Below are positions 44,400 to 55,560 of a stretch of 64,000 nucleotides of DNA, one piece after another. Under the pieces are notes generated by a model. It did not search any database and was not told where the DNA came from. It was given only the letters and a program-made list of their open reading frames with translations. Numbering within the stretch: the first letter of the stretch is position 1; the number at the start of each line of letters is the position of its first letter. The position numbers were made by a program, and so were the translations under genes. The stretch comes from Clavelina lepadiformis (lineage: Eukaryota > Chordata > Ascidiacea > Aplousobranchia > Clavelinidae): the NCBI RefSeq assembly GCF_947623445.1, contig NC_135242.1:1984001-2048000 (forward strand), given 5' to 3'.

Positions 44400-45230
44400 T
44401 GTCTGACTAATTAAATTATACAATCTTATAACCTATTTGCTGAAAAGAAGTTGAAATACTTGAAGGTTTTGTTGATAGCGAGAAACTCATATAATGCGTA
44501 TGACTGATGATGTGTATGACTGTGCACAAAACTGATAATATGTAACCAAAACTGTTGTAGAAAAATTAAATAATCAGTCTAAATAAATTTTTTCAAAATT
44601 AATTACAAAGTAAAAAAATAGCAGTAACTGTCACATACAAAAACGAAAATCAAAAAGATTCCTTGCTGTTTTGAAAAAAGGTTTATAAAGACTTCTGGAT
44701 AGTTTCAACATGTAAAACACACAAAATCATCTTAAATGACAGTACACACCAGTTTGAATATTGTTTAACTACACCAGGATCGATTAAGTTAAGCTGAAAA
44801 ATGACACAAAACATTCTGTCACCTCTTTAGTTTCATGAGGTCTTATAAAAATAATTGTAGTAAAATTAAACACGACTTGAGCATTTGTTTTGCCACTATT
44901 TTTACGGGTGCATTTATTATTACAAGAACTGTTTTCACAACACTAACAAACATGAAATTGAACTCACAAGATTTGTATGAATTAAAGTATAGCGAAAAAC
45001 AGTCATTTCGTATAATGTATATGACACAACACTTTTAACGCAAGAATACAAACCTGAGATGCCTAATACGCCAGAAATGTGAATCTATTCTTAACGCCAA
45101 GGTTGTTGAAAATTCTCATAATCCAAATAATATGCAACAAATTGAAAACTAAATGAAAAATCACGTTTAAACTTGGCTCGAAAGTTTTTTTTGCGTTGAT
45201 GACAGTAGCTAGCCATAGCCACTCTGTACT
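44400..45230. repeat. segment shared with 38340-39700
   Basis: Upstream flank of the chimeric gene, then the same intergenic sequence as 39180-39700. About 900 bp of the 38-39 kb segment, including the TATCCTA tract, is missing here. No gene seen. Confidence 0.7.
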
Positions 45231-47630
45231 AAACTAAACATCAACACCTATGACATCAACTCAATATCTCTTAAGAGATCGCTATTTAGAAACATAAACA
45301 TTCTTGTGGTACTTTGCTTGGAACGACAATCGAACATTAGAACGGCAATTGTTTTTCGTTTTTCATTGGAAGGAAACTCATCAATTCTGCCTGAACTAAA
45401 AAACAGAAAAATTTTCTTAACAAACTTGCAAGATTGTCAGACTAGGCAAAATAACATATGACCAACAACAAATAGGAAAAAAACGGAATAACCATTTACA
45501 AAACCAACAGAATCTGCATGAAAAGCATGCAGAAGGTATTTAAGGGTGGACTAATGTCCAAATACCTTTTCCCGAAATTGCACATCATGGTTACACATCA
45601 TAGAAAGTTTGCTAAATGAGTACGCCTCAAAGATAAAAATTAATTGCGCGTATCGGCAAACTTTTCAATGCGGGTGACAACTATGAGCGTCACAGCTAGG
45701 GGGCATTTCGTGCAATGAATGCAAACGCCGAAGGTCAATTTGCCATACATTACAATTGCACCAAAGACGTTATGCCAACTTCAATATTTAAAAAATTAGA
45801 CACAGTGTGATTTTTCGGCTATACAACAGTAAAACGAAAGAGCAAAGTGAATTTTGACTTGCCCTGGTTGCCCCAAGACATGAACTGGATTCGTGTCGTT
45901 CTGAGTTTATGTCACCTCAACTCAAGCCATAAAATATACTTTCAGCATCACTCATATCGATCACAGCCTGGCATTGATGGCTTTATTCTCTGAACAAAAA
46001 ATTCAGCATAATAATACGTAATCTAGTTAACGAAATCGTAACAAAAGTTTCTGTTGTGACGATGGTTAGCATTTAGGTATTCCATGTAAATGATCCTCAG
46101 CGTCACTCACATGGAAAGCAACCTTGAACACAACAATCAATGGCTTCATTCACTGACATGATGGATTTGTACTCAGAGAAAGGACCAGTGCATGGCACAG
46201 TAAGGAGGCCGGGAACCATGAAAGCTTGAGAACCACTGCCTTGGGGCATTTTTGTTTCAAACCTGTTGTGTTTGGGTGGGAAATCCCCGGGCAACAAGAT
46301 AAAAAAATAGCCTTTGTACGCGCAATGAACTATAATTTCACATGCACTTAGTATCTTGCTATGGCGATTATAAATAATTTATGAATTGTAATAATTTATA
46401 TAATTGGCAGTTTAATAAGCATGTATGTTCTCCAGCTTGATAAAATGTATTATTAAGAAAGCTGTACTGTCCTTGGTTAAGCATTTTCAAACATTCAAAC
46501 ATATTGAAACATTTAATTCCTGAACCGACATATTTGACACAGTATACGAGTGTTTTTATGTAGCGTCATAAACTTAGAAGTTAGATGGCATCTGTAGTAA
46601 AGAACCTCAGTGACTTGGAATATGTTAGATTAATTAATTATTAATCAATTACCGTGGATTATTTGGTACACGTAACATGACGTAAATAGCGATGTCTTTC
46701 GCTGATTGGCTCATATAACAATATAAAGGCTGAGGCTTTGTTCGAAGCGACTCTCTTTTCCCTTATTCATCATTCAATTCAAGTGATTAGCTCTATTCAG
46801 ATTTTGAAATGGAAATGAAGTTGCTTCTAACTACTAATTACGACTATATTTTGAAATATAAGAATTTGTACTTTATGAACGTTGTGCTGACTTAAAGAAA
46901 AAAATCAGAGATGGCACATGCAACGGAGTCAAAGACAAAACAGTCAAGGAGTTCTACATGAAACACCTAAACCTTTGGCTTTAGGCCAACTTAAAACAAT
47001 CACCATCGCTATCCCAATACTGCAGTCTCAATCTGCAATGGCAATTCGACTGAATTTAAAAACAGAATTTTAGAGTCCATCAAACAATTTAAAACAAAAA
47101 CTGAAACAAAGCTTAGCAATGAAATAACGAGGGTTTCTACTTTCAAACCTATCAAACCCAAGAAATTGAGAGTCTATCAAACTGTTTTTTAAAAAAAAAA
47201 CAGAAATAAAGCTTGGCCACAAAATACTAAGGGTTTCTACTTTTTAGTGCCAATATCCAGACCTTTCAATCACTGCGATTGGGGCTTGTGTCATACCTGG
47301 CTTCTTATTTTCCTGTTCGTCTTATGTTGAGCAGTCACAAACAAAACGGTAATTACCCTTTTGCACGACCAAAGTTTAGGATGACTTGATTTGATGATAG
47401 AAAGGGGACTTGACCGAGGTGAGTAGAAATTACTCTACACTATAGACACAAAATAAACGCTTTTCTCAATGTAAAGAGATAATCTATATCTTGCCGCGTA
47501 TGCTTTTATTTAACTTTCATTATTATTAATTATTTGCTAATAAATGCTGAGACTATAAAGGACAAAGTTTAAACAGATTCATAACTTTATAAAATACGAT
47601 ACTATGCAGACGTATGGGTTTAGTGGCCGT
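45230..47630. other. long intergenic stretch with element fragments
   Basis: No gene recognised. Points of note: a zinc-finger remnant and family flank at about 45960-46090; an orphan hAT-type end (TTGAGAACCACTG, 46220-46233) with no partner; a TATA-like ATATAAAGGCTGAGGC at 46720-46738 followed by pyrimidine-rich sequence, which could be a retroelement promoter; and the repeat at 47355-47480 shared with 40376-40490. Confidence 0.4.
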
Positions 47631-47637
47631 GCTAGTT

Positions 47638-48430
47638 GTTGCCAGCGATTATTATTGATTTGCGACAGTTATTGTCCTGTCTTTATTTGATAACTAGCCC
47701 TTCAACACATTTTAACAAAGCCTGAGTAACATTGAACTGGAAATTAACATTGCAGCTAACTTTATTGGTATTGCATTGTTCATGGTTTCAACTTTCTTTG
47801 TTTTTGCAAGAAGCGTTGAAACCATATCTTTCATTGTTTTCTTGCATTTGTGCAAATTCATATCTTGTCGCATATGTTTTACTTCTTCTAAAATCAGATC
47901 ACTGCTTGCTTTTAACAAAACATCCACTTTCATACCACCTCCATGACACTCCATAGTTTACAATTAATACTGTCCTGAAAACTTTGCTAATAAATAAAAG
48001 TATGCAATTGTGATGAGACAAAGAAAGATTAGACATGAAGTAGGAGACATTGTATTCCAAAAACACCAACGAAAATGATAAATCAAGGTCGTAAAATAGC
48101 CACACACCACAATGTAATAAAATTTACAAAATGTATGCATTTCATTCAACTGATTAGAAAAGTAATACATGTAAGAACACTTTCAATAACCAACACCTTA
48201 ACTTCTTTATATAACAGATCACTAACGCAGGTTTGTTTACTAACAAACTAAAATCTGTATAGAAGCACATCAAATGAACAAACATATTTTCAAAAAATAC
48301 CGATGTTTTAGCTTAAATTTAACTGCCTGTATATACCAGTTTTTATTGAACTTTCATTTAGGCAAAACACATTTAAAAGTTAGTTAGTGTTAAGGGTAGA
48401 CGCAAAAGAGCGAAAAATTATTGTTTTCCA
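47638..48430 (-). pseudogene. solo N-terminal module relic (copy 2)
   Basis: Duplicate of 41535-42310. Here the N-terminal exon is open for 80 codons from MECHGGGMKVDVLLKASSDL at 47954, including KTMKDMVSTLLAKTKKVET and NNAIP, then diverges and stops. No linker or fingers follow. If expressed it would make a short helical protein. A decayed gene is more likely. Confidence 0.6.
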
Positions 48431-48879
48431 TGACAACAACGACTTAAAACACAGCATCTAAACATTCTGAAACAATAGAATACGCCCATTGTTGTTAGGT
48501 ACAACATAATGCACAATACTTACCATTGGGTCTGATTTTTCGTTCTTATCTTAACATGTTGTGTACAGACTGTTCCATACTATTGACCGTATTATACAAA
48601 AAAACAAAATGAAAACATTTAAGAATTAAACAAGTTGAAAGCATGGTATCTGGGTAGGTGTTACAGCAGCAGGTGGGAAACCATCATTCTATAGCGAAAC
48701 AGAAAAAAAATAATGAACCAGCATCAACAGAAAAAACAAAAACATACTTTAATTTCCAACAAATGCTATGCAAAACCACTATTCCATTTTAATATAAAAA
48801 TCGATAATGTTTATCTAAATACTCCAACAGAATTCACATAAATGTAACATCACAATTATTAACACATAAATAATTTCCA

Positions 48880-49390
48880 AGGGTTCTATTTTCTTTAAAT
48901 GCCGTTTCACAAAATTCACATTTGTAGGGTCGTGTCCCAGTGTGAACTTTCATATGTGTTGACAAATACTTTTGATTTTTGACAAAATGAACATTCATAC
49001 TGGCGCACCCAGTGGTGTTACCGTTGAAATAGAATAGGGCGAGGTATTAACAGTACCTGCTTTTGTTCGGGCTAGCTTAGTAACCAGCGCCCGACTTATA
49101 AAGTCTCATTGCCGGATTCAAATCAACAAATGACTTTTCTCAGTCTGAGAATAAAGAGTTTTATACAATACCAATCCAATAAAATAAACAATAATAAGAA
49201 AACTGAGGAAGAGAAAAGACAAAAACCTTTCACAGAGATACGGGATCAGGATAAATGGCTCACACATGCCTTTTAAATTACAAATTTAATCTGAAAGACT
49301 TTTCACAATATTCACATTTGTATGGTCATGCTTCAGTGTGAACTGTCAATTGCTGTGACAAATAACCTTTTACCTTCAAGGACTTCCAAC
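48880..49390 (-). pseudogene. degenerate zinc-finger remnants
   Basis: Reverse-strand traces of fingers near 48990-48890 (HTGTRPYKCEFCETAF) and 49350-49270 (PYKCEYCEKSF), preceded by stops. They are most like the last fingers of 3554-3736 and 13629-13811. A gap of unrelated sequence lies in between. Confidence 0.5.
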
Positions 49391-49567
49391 AAAAAGAAAT
49401 TTCATAATGCTTTTATAAATTATAGTAGCCTTGTCCTTGTTGTTTATGCTTCATTCGTCGCTGTTCTTGCTTTTCTTGATTATTACTATATTTTAGATGT
49501 GATTGTTAAGCGCTTAAGAGTAATTTCTTTTATCTGAAATAGTGTTATATGAATGTTATTATTATTT

Positions 49568-51079
49568 TCATTCATTATAATGTTGCCTTTCACTGTGGAT
49601 AGCCATGTGACGTTGCAAAGAGAATTTATGGGTAAATGACTTTTGACACTCCTGGCATTGATAAAGTCGCTCTCCAGTATGAGTATTCATATGAGTTTGC
49701 AAATTGCTCTTAATGGTAAATGACTTGTGACAAACCTCACATTGATAAGGTCGTTCTCCAGTGTGGACTCTCTTATGAGTTAGGAAATTGCTGTTAGAGG
49801 CAAATGACTTTTGACAAACCTCGCATAGATAAGGTTGCTCTCCAGTGTGAATATTCATGTGAGTTTGCAAATTGCTGTTACTGGCAAATGACTTGTGACA
49901 AACCTCGCATTGATAAGGTCGCTCTCCATTGTGGATTCTGATATGAGTTTGCAAACTGCTATTTTGGGTAAAAGATTTTTGACAAACTTCGCATTGATAA
50001 GGTCGTTCTCCAGTGTGTATTCTCATATGAATTTGTAGATTGCTACTTCTAGTAAATGACTTGTGACACAATTTGCATTGATAAGGTCGCTCTCCAGTGT
50101 GTATTCTCATATGAATTTGTAGATTGCTACTTCTAGTAAAAGACTTGTGACACATTTTGCATTGATAAGGTTGCTCTCCAGTGTGGATTCTCATATGAGT
50201 TTGCAAACTACTATTTTGGGTAAAGGGCTTTTCACAAACCTCACATTGATAACGTCGCTCTCCAGTGTGGATTCTCATATGAATTTGTAGATTGTCAGTC
50301 CTAGTAAATGACTTGTGACACATTTTGCATTGATAAGGACGCTCTTCATTGTGGGTAGTCGTATGAATACGCAAATGGCACTTTTGGATAAATGACTTTT
50401 CACACACCTGGCATTGATAAGGTCGCTCTCCTGTGTGAGTTCTTCTATGATATTTCAAGTGTGATTTTTGTTTGAATGATTTATCACAAAACTTGCAAGT
50501 AAAATGTTTTTCTTTGTTATTTCCAACAAAAACCTGAGCATTGACATTGCAAGCATTGATTCCATCGCTTGCTGCAGGTTTATCAAGAAACATTTCAAAA
50601 AAATTGCTATATTCTTCATCTGAACTTCTTTCAACACAGCTTTGTGGCGCAATAGTTTTAACCGTGGCATTTACTCCGATATCTGATTGAGTAGGAAATT
50701 TGTTTAACATGGATATACTTGGGTCATTAGTTTCGGTCTGTGAAACCTCATATTCTTCGAACAAGAAAGGTTCTTTTTTGACAGCTTCAACAACAGGAAG
50801 AACTGATGCCTTCTCAGAATAAACTCTCTCAATAGAAATGCCGATATCAGATTCTATATCTAATGGTTGTGGTGTTTCTTCAATTGGAATTGTATTGGCC
50901 ATTGTTTTAGATTCCTTTGTGTCTGAAAACAATTTTGATACCATATCTTCCATGTTTTCTTGCACTTTTCCAAATTCCTTCATCATATCTTGTCGAATTA
51001 ATTTAAATTCTTGTAAAATCAAATCACTGATTGCTTTCAATAAAACATCAAGTTGAGTTATACCTGGATGACACTCCAT
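49568..51079 (-). CDS. C2H2 zinc-finger protein, 11 fingers
   Basis: 503 residues from MECHPGITQLDVLLKAI. Helical module with QENMEDMVSKLF, one acidic linker ([18 protein letters not shown]), bridge with SCVERSSDEEYSNFFEMFLD, and eleven fingers, the first HFTCKFCDKSFKQKSHLKYH. Fingers 3-7 alternate two types (FTRSSNLQIH and FTQNSSLQTH), and 5 and 6 are nearly identical, which shows recent internal duplication. The terminal finger (CQECQKSFTHKFSLQRH) is complete and the protein ends naturally in HSERQHYNE, unlike several paralogues. A T-rich tract and CAG lie 35 nt upstream of the start. It is a nuclear DNA-binding protein by family; the target is unknown. Confidence 0.92.
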   Translation of the reverse strand: MECHPGITQLDVLLKAISDLILQEFKLIRQDMMKEFGKVQENMEDMVSKLFSDTKESKTMANTIPIEETPQPLDIESDIGISIERVYSEKASVLPVVEAVKKEPFLFEEYEVSQTETNDPSISMLNKFPTQSDIGVNATVKTIAPQSCVERSSDEEYSNFFEMFLDKPAASDGINACNVNAQVFVGNNKEKHFTCKFCDKSFKQKSHLKYHRRTHTGERPYQCQVCEKSFIQKCHLRIHTTTHNEERPYQCKMCHKSFTRTDNLQIHMRIHTGERRYQCEVCEKPFTQNSSLQTHMRIHTGEQPYQCKMCHKSFTRSSNLQIHMRIHTGERPYQCKLCHKSFTRSSNLQIHMRIHTGERPYQCEVCQKSFTQNSSLQTHIRIHNGERPYQCEVCHKSFASNSNLQTHMNIHTGEQPYLCEVCQKSFASNSNFLTHKRVHTGERPYQCEVCHKSFTIKSNLQTHMNTHTGERLYQCQECQKSFTHKFSLQRHMAIHSERQHYNE

Positions 51080-51089
51080 GGTTTGATTG

Positions 51090-51350
51090 TTATAAGAAAC
51101 TTAAAATGTAATTGCTGAAAAAAAAACAAAAGCTAAAATATTCTAACAAAAAACTAAAACAAAAATACGTAACCTACAATATGAGTAATAATATGAAACA
51201 TTAAATTCGAAAAACTTAAAACAAAACAAAAATGAAACAAAAGTTTCTGCTATGACAATTTGTGGCATTTATGTGTTTCATGTAAATGGTTGACATTGTG
51301 AGATTACATATGGAAAATAATAATTGTGCGAAACTTAACATTGGTTTAAT
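51090..51350. other. 5' flank of zinc-finger gene
   Basis: Shared in part with flanks at 25150-25440 and 52740-52960. On the minus strand it holds the T tract and CAG acceptor-like site (51115-51117) for the gene starting at 51079. Confidence 0.5.
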
Positions 51351-51389
51351 TTTGAAGAAGTTCCTTAAAGCAGTTTTACAACATGTGCT

Positions 51390-51760
51390 AGCAGTATGCT
51401 AATGCTTTTCTTTGTTATTTCCAACAAACAACTGAGCATCAACTTTGCAAGCATTGATTCCATCACTTGCAGTGGATTTAACGAGACATATCTCCACAGA
51501 ATCGCTTCATTCTTCATCTGAATTTCTTTCAACATAACTTTGTGGCTCAACAGTTTTAACTGTGGCATTTACTTCAATATCTGATCGAAGAAGAATTGTT
51601 TTTAACATGAATATACTTGAGTCATCAGACTCAGTGTGTGAAACCTCATATTCGTCCAACAATGAAGGAACTCCTTTCGTAGCTTTAACAACAGGGCTAA
51701 CTGATGCACTCTCAGAATGATCTTCTTCAATACAAATGCCAAGGTTAGATGTGACCTATA
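51390..51760 (-). pseudogene. fingerless linker fragment
   Basis: Minus-strand reading gives SVSPVVKATKGVPSLLDEYE, then NATVKTVEPQSYVERNSDEE, a stop, and [19 protein letters not shown], which is the linker of a family member. It ends where the first finger should start. The IKEE core is lost (KATKGVP). It lies directly 3' of the gene at 51895-52731 and has no start. Confidence 0.7.
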
Positions 51761-51894
51761 ATGTGACATTGCAGATTGCTATTTTAGGTAAATGACTTTT
51801 AACATTCCTGCAATTGATAACGGTGCTCTGCATTGTAAATTCTCATATGACTTTGTAAACTACTATTTTGAACCAATGACTTTTCACACAACTC

Positions 51895-52731
51895 TTATAG
51901 ATAAGGTCGCTTTCCAGTGTGGATTCTCATATGAGTTTGCAAAGTGCTATTACGTAAAAAGGACTTGTGACAAACCTTACATTGATAAGGACGCTCTTCA
52001 TTGTGTATTTTCATGTGAGTTTGCACATTACTACTTTGGGTAAAAGACTTTTGACAAACCTCACATTGATAAGGTCGCTCTCCTGTGTGAGTTCTTCTAT
52101 GATATTTCAAGTGTGATTTTTGTTTGAATGATTTATCGCAAAACTTGCAAGTAAAATGCTTTTCTCTGTTATTTCCAACAAACACCTGAGCATTGACATT
52201 GTAAGCATTGATTCCATCACATGCTGCAGGTTTATCGAGAAACATTTCTAAAAAATTACTGCATTCTTCATCTGAATTTCTTTCAACACAGCTTTGTGGC
52301 TCAACAGTTTTATCAATAGCATTTACTCCATTCTCTGATTGAGTAGAAAATTTGTTTAACATGGACATACTTCGGTTATCAGTTTCGGTCTGTGAAACCT
52401 CATATTCTTCGAACAAAAATGATTCTTCTGTGACAGCTTTAACAACAGGAACAACTGATGCATTCTGAGAATAAACTTTCTCAACACAAATGCCGATATC
52501 AGAACAAACATCAAATAATTTTGATGTTTTTTCAATTGAAACTGCATTGTTCTTGGTTTGAACTTTCTTTGTTTCTGCAAGGAAATTTGAAACCATATCT
52601 TTCATGCCTTCTTGCGATTTTGCAAATTCCATTTTCATATCTTGTCGCATTGATATAAATTCTTGTGAAATCATATCACGGATTCCTTTTAACAAAATAT
52701 CAACTTGCATTATGCCTGGATGACACTCCAT
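51895..52731 (-). CDS. C2H2 zinc-finger protein, shortened to 3 fingers
   Basis: 278 residues from MECHPGIMQVDILLKGI. Helical module, one acidic linker whose SUMO-like Lys is replaced (AVTEESFLFEEYEVSQ), bridge SCVERNSDEECSNFLEMF, then three intact fingers closely like the start of the 49568 gene. It ends TGKRPYL followed by TAA. Beyond the stop, to about 51770, two to three further finger-like stretches with lost Cys/His and more stops are visible. The array was therefore longer once. The truncated protein could still bind DNA with three fingers. It could equally be an early pseudogene. Confidence 0.65.
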   Translation of the reverse strand: MECHPGIMQVDILLKGIRDMISQEFISMRQDMKMEFAKSQEGMKDMVSNFLAETKKVQTKNNAVSIEKTSKLFDVCSDIGICVEKVYSQNASVVPVVKAVTEESFLFEEYEVSQTETDNRSMSMLNKFSTQSENGVNAIDKTVEPQSCVERNSDEECSNFLEMFLDKPAACDGINAYNVNAQVFVGNNREKHFTCKFCDKSFKQKSHLKYHRRTHTGERPYQCEVCQKSFTQSSNVQTHMKIHNEERPYQCKVCHKSFLRNSTLQTHMRIHTGKRPYL

Positions 52732-52739
52732 AGTTTGAT

Positions 52740-53260
52740 TATTGTAAGAATCTTAAAATGTATTCGCTGAAAAAAAATTTAAAACATTTTAACAACAAAC
52801 TAACAAAAAAATACGTAATCTACAATACGAGTAATACTATAAAACAGCAAATTCAAAAATATAAAAAAAATAATATGTAATGTAGTTAACTAAATCATAA
52901 CAAAAGTTTTGCTCTGATGATGATTTTCATTTAAGTAGACTATGTAAATGGTTGTAAACAGATGAAATAACGTCAGTTAAAACCAAAATAAAATTTTCGT
53001 TTCAACTCTTCACAAGTAACAACAACGAAAGCCAAAGAACAAACAGATTTAAGGCAGCTTTGTAGGGTCATATTGTTATGGTACAGGCTATGAAAAATAT
53101 AAAAAAAAATAATTTGAAAACTTAGACATTAGATATTGTCGGTAAAAATGTTGTGTATAACAATTATGAGCAACACATTTAGCTGATGTCTATGTCAACT
53201 TAGTAAAATGTAAACAACATGAAACTAGCAAAATATGACAAATAAAAACAAAACATGGTA
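52740..53260. other. intergenic
   Basis: 5' flank of the gene at 52731 (T tract and CAG about 35-40 nt upstream of the start) and AT-rich sequence with no gene seen. Confidence 0.45.
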
Positions 53261-53272
53261 TTATATGAATAC

Positions 53273-53700
53273 TAGGGATGTGCCGCGAGGAAGATTATTC
53301 GGGTTCGTGCGAACCCGAATATCATGAAGGTCGACACGAACGAATCCCGAATCTATTCGCATTAGAACCAAACAATAAAATTTCCTCGAAAAGTTATCAA
53401 GTCTTGCTTCTAAAATGACGTAATCGATAAACAAATCGCTTTCTTTCGAAAAATAGCGTTTAAAAAACGATCGAAGAAGCAAAATCATTACGAAAACGTT
53501 GTAAGTTCATTGTAAGTACTGCTGACTCTAGTTTAGCATTGTTGGGAAACTAGATCATCATTTTTTACGAAAGTCAGTAAATTTATAAGTACTATTGTGT
53601 TCGGATTCGCCATTGTTGGTATTCGTGTTCGCCCGAATCTTCCATAAAGGTGATATTCGGCGAATCTATTCGGGTTTGGGTTCGTATCGGCCCTTCCCTA
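53273..53700. mobile_element. short hAT-like element
   Basis: 428 bp. Ends TAGGGATGTGCCG and CGGCCCTTCCCTA are imperfect inverted repeats, flanked by a perfect 8-bp duplication ATGAATAC at 53265-53272 and 53701-53708. The interior has repeated ATTCGGG and CGAATCTATTCG motifs near both ends, in opposite orientation. No transposase. Confidence 0.9.
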
Positions 53701-53709
53701 ATGAATACT

Positions 53710-54370
53710 ATAAATGTATGATGACAATCTATGTCAAAATCAATTTTAACAAATTCAATTCATTTAACTACATAGAGCAGATGTTTCCATACTTGTGACA
53801 GCAAATGTTTTGTCACTAAAACAAAAAATTGCTGATCTACATTCAAGCCTCACTATTGAAGTTGAACCTGACAATGGACCTACTAAAAGTTATAAACCAA
53901 CGCCAACAAAACTTACAAAGTAGATGATAATGTCAATAAACCATATAAATAGTTTAAATAAATATTTAACCTGAAATGGATGACAAGATGATAATGTCAA
54001 TTCTAGAATAATAATGAATGCATGAAAAACGAGATAAATTTTTATAAAACCTAGAAACCAATTTTCTTTCATAAAGATACTTTAATCGACACAAGATGTT
54101 GTTTATTTTACTTTAGATTACAAAACAATGAGCGGTACGCAATATCGGTCATGAAATAACATGCACAATGTTGATTAAACAATTATCAACTCACTATCGC
54201 ATTCAAAACTAAAAATTCCGAATGCTAATTGCCAACTACAATCATGCAGTGGATGCTTTTGGTTTATTGGAATAAACATTGTTGAAACTATTGAAATGGA
54301 AAGTCAAAAAACCAACCACAAAGTTTCAAAAACAAGATAAAAGATAAAGAAATGTTTTTAATACTGGAAT
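53710..54370. other. intergenic
   Basis: AT-rich. I see no gene. Short frames here lack recognisable motifs. Confidence 0.4.
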
Positions 54371-54379
54371 TATGCACAA

Positions 54380-55210
54380 ATGCTTTTTAAAAGAATTTAC
54401 ATTTCCATGTTCGTTTCCCGATGTGGGCTTTAATACGCACTGACATTTTGCTTTTGAGCTAAACAACTTTTCGCCATGTGAACACTTGTATGGCTGTTCT
54501 CATGTGTTTTTTCATATGATTTCGCAAACGGTTGCTATGAAAAATGATTTATGACACACCGGGCATTAATAAAGACTCTCGCCAGTGTGGATTTTGACAT
54601 GATTATGCAAATTGATATTATTGGGAAATGATTTATGGCACAACTGATATTGATAAGGACACTCTCCAATGTGCATATTCATATGAACTTGCAAATTGCA
54701 GCTTTGAGTAAATGATTTCAAACACACCTGGCTTTATTAAGGTCACTCACTTGTGTGAGTTCTTATGAGGCTGCAAATATAAATTTTGGGTAAATGACTT
54801 TATTATATATCTGGCATTGGTAACGGTGCTCTGCAGTATGGATTGCCATATGAGATTGTAAACTGCTATTTTGGAAAAATTTTTTGTGACAAACCTGACA
54901 TTACATACCTCCAGTATGGATAATCAAATAAGCTTTTAAACTTCTATTTTGGGTAAATGACTTGTCACACAAATTGCATTGATAAGGGCACTCTCCAGTG
55001 TGGGTTCTTATATGATTGTTGAAGGGAGTTTTGTTGTTGAATGATTTATCACAAAAATTGCAAAAAAAATGCTTTTCTTTGTTTTTTCCAACAAGCAAGT
55101 GAGCATCAACTTTGCAAGCATTAATTCTATCACTTACGCTGGGTTCATCGAGAAACATTTCTACAGAATCGCTGCATTCTTCATCTGAGTTTCTTGCAAC
55201 ATTGTGCCTA
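54380..55210 (-). pseudogene. 5'-truncated C2H2 zinc-finger gene
   Basis: Opens in the linker bridge ([18 protein letters not shown], near 55195-55130) without N-terminal module. It then has one good finger ([20 protein letters not shown]) and a second with a changed linker (TGECPYQC), and stops at 54901. Six or more decayed fingers follow to about 54400, with frame changes and missing ligands. The upstream break at about 55210 lies just before a hAT-like element. Confidence 0.75.
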
Positions 55211-55240
55211 CTAAGTACTTAACGCATATTTCATCTAGAC

Positions 55241-55560
55241 CAGTTATTCTCAACCTTTTCAGTTCCAGAGCCAAATTTTAAACCTAAGGTTTGCAAGGAG
55301 CCACAGGAAAAATGACGTCACGATTATGACATCAAAAAGCACAAAATGATTTTACACAGCAGGACGGTAGTAACCTGGTAAGGATCCTTGCTGAGACCTT
55401 GGGATCCTTGCTGAGACAATTTTCTAATTCTTGATTTCTTTTACTTCCTTTGTTGCAATTCTGGTTACAACTAATTAATTTTTCACTAAGTTAGTGAGAG
55501 CCGCAAAATGTACAGTTGAAAGCTGCATGTGGCTCTGAGATCCGCGGTTGAAAATCACAG
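55241..55560. mobile_element. short hAT-like element
   Basis: 320 bp with ends CAGTTATTCTCAACC and GGTTGAAAATCACAG (12 of 15 bases pair as inverted repeats). Flanks ATCTAGAC (55233-55240) and ATCTAGAG (55561-55568) match in 7 of 8 positions. No coding frame. Its right flank touches the left target duplication of the next element. Confidence 0.85.

Noticed and set aside
46100-46235. Complete hAT-like element ending TTGAGAACCACTG
   Set aside because: No matching left end or 8-bp duplication was found, so only an orphan end can be claimed.
46660-46830. Solo LTR candidate with TATA-like box and pyrimidine-rich start region
   Set aside because: No TG...CA ends, target duplication or second copy could be found. 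It is kept only as a note in the intergenic entry.
49010-49130. Possible tRNA or SINE head (CAGTGGTGTTA ... CCGGATTCAAATC)
   Set aside because: Box spacing and stems do not fit a tRNA, and only one copy is visible.
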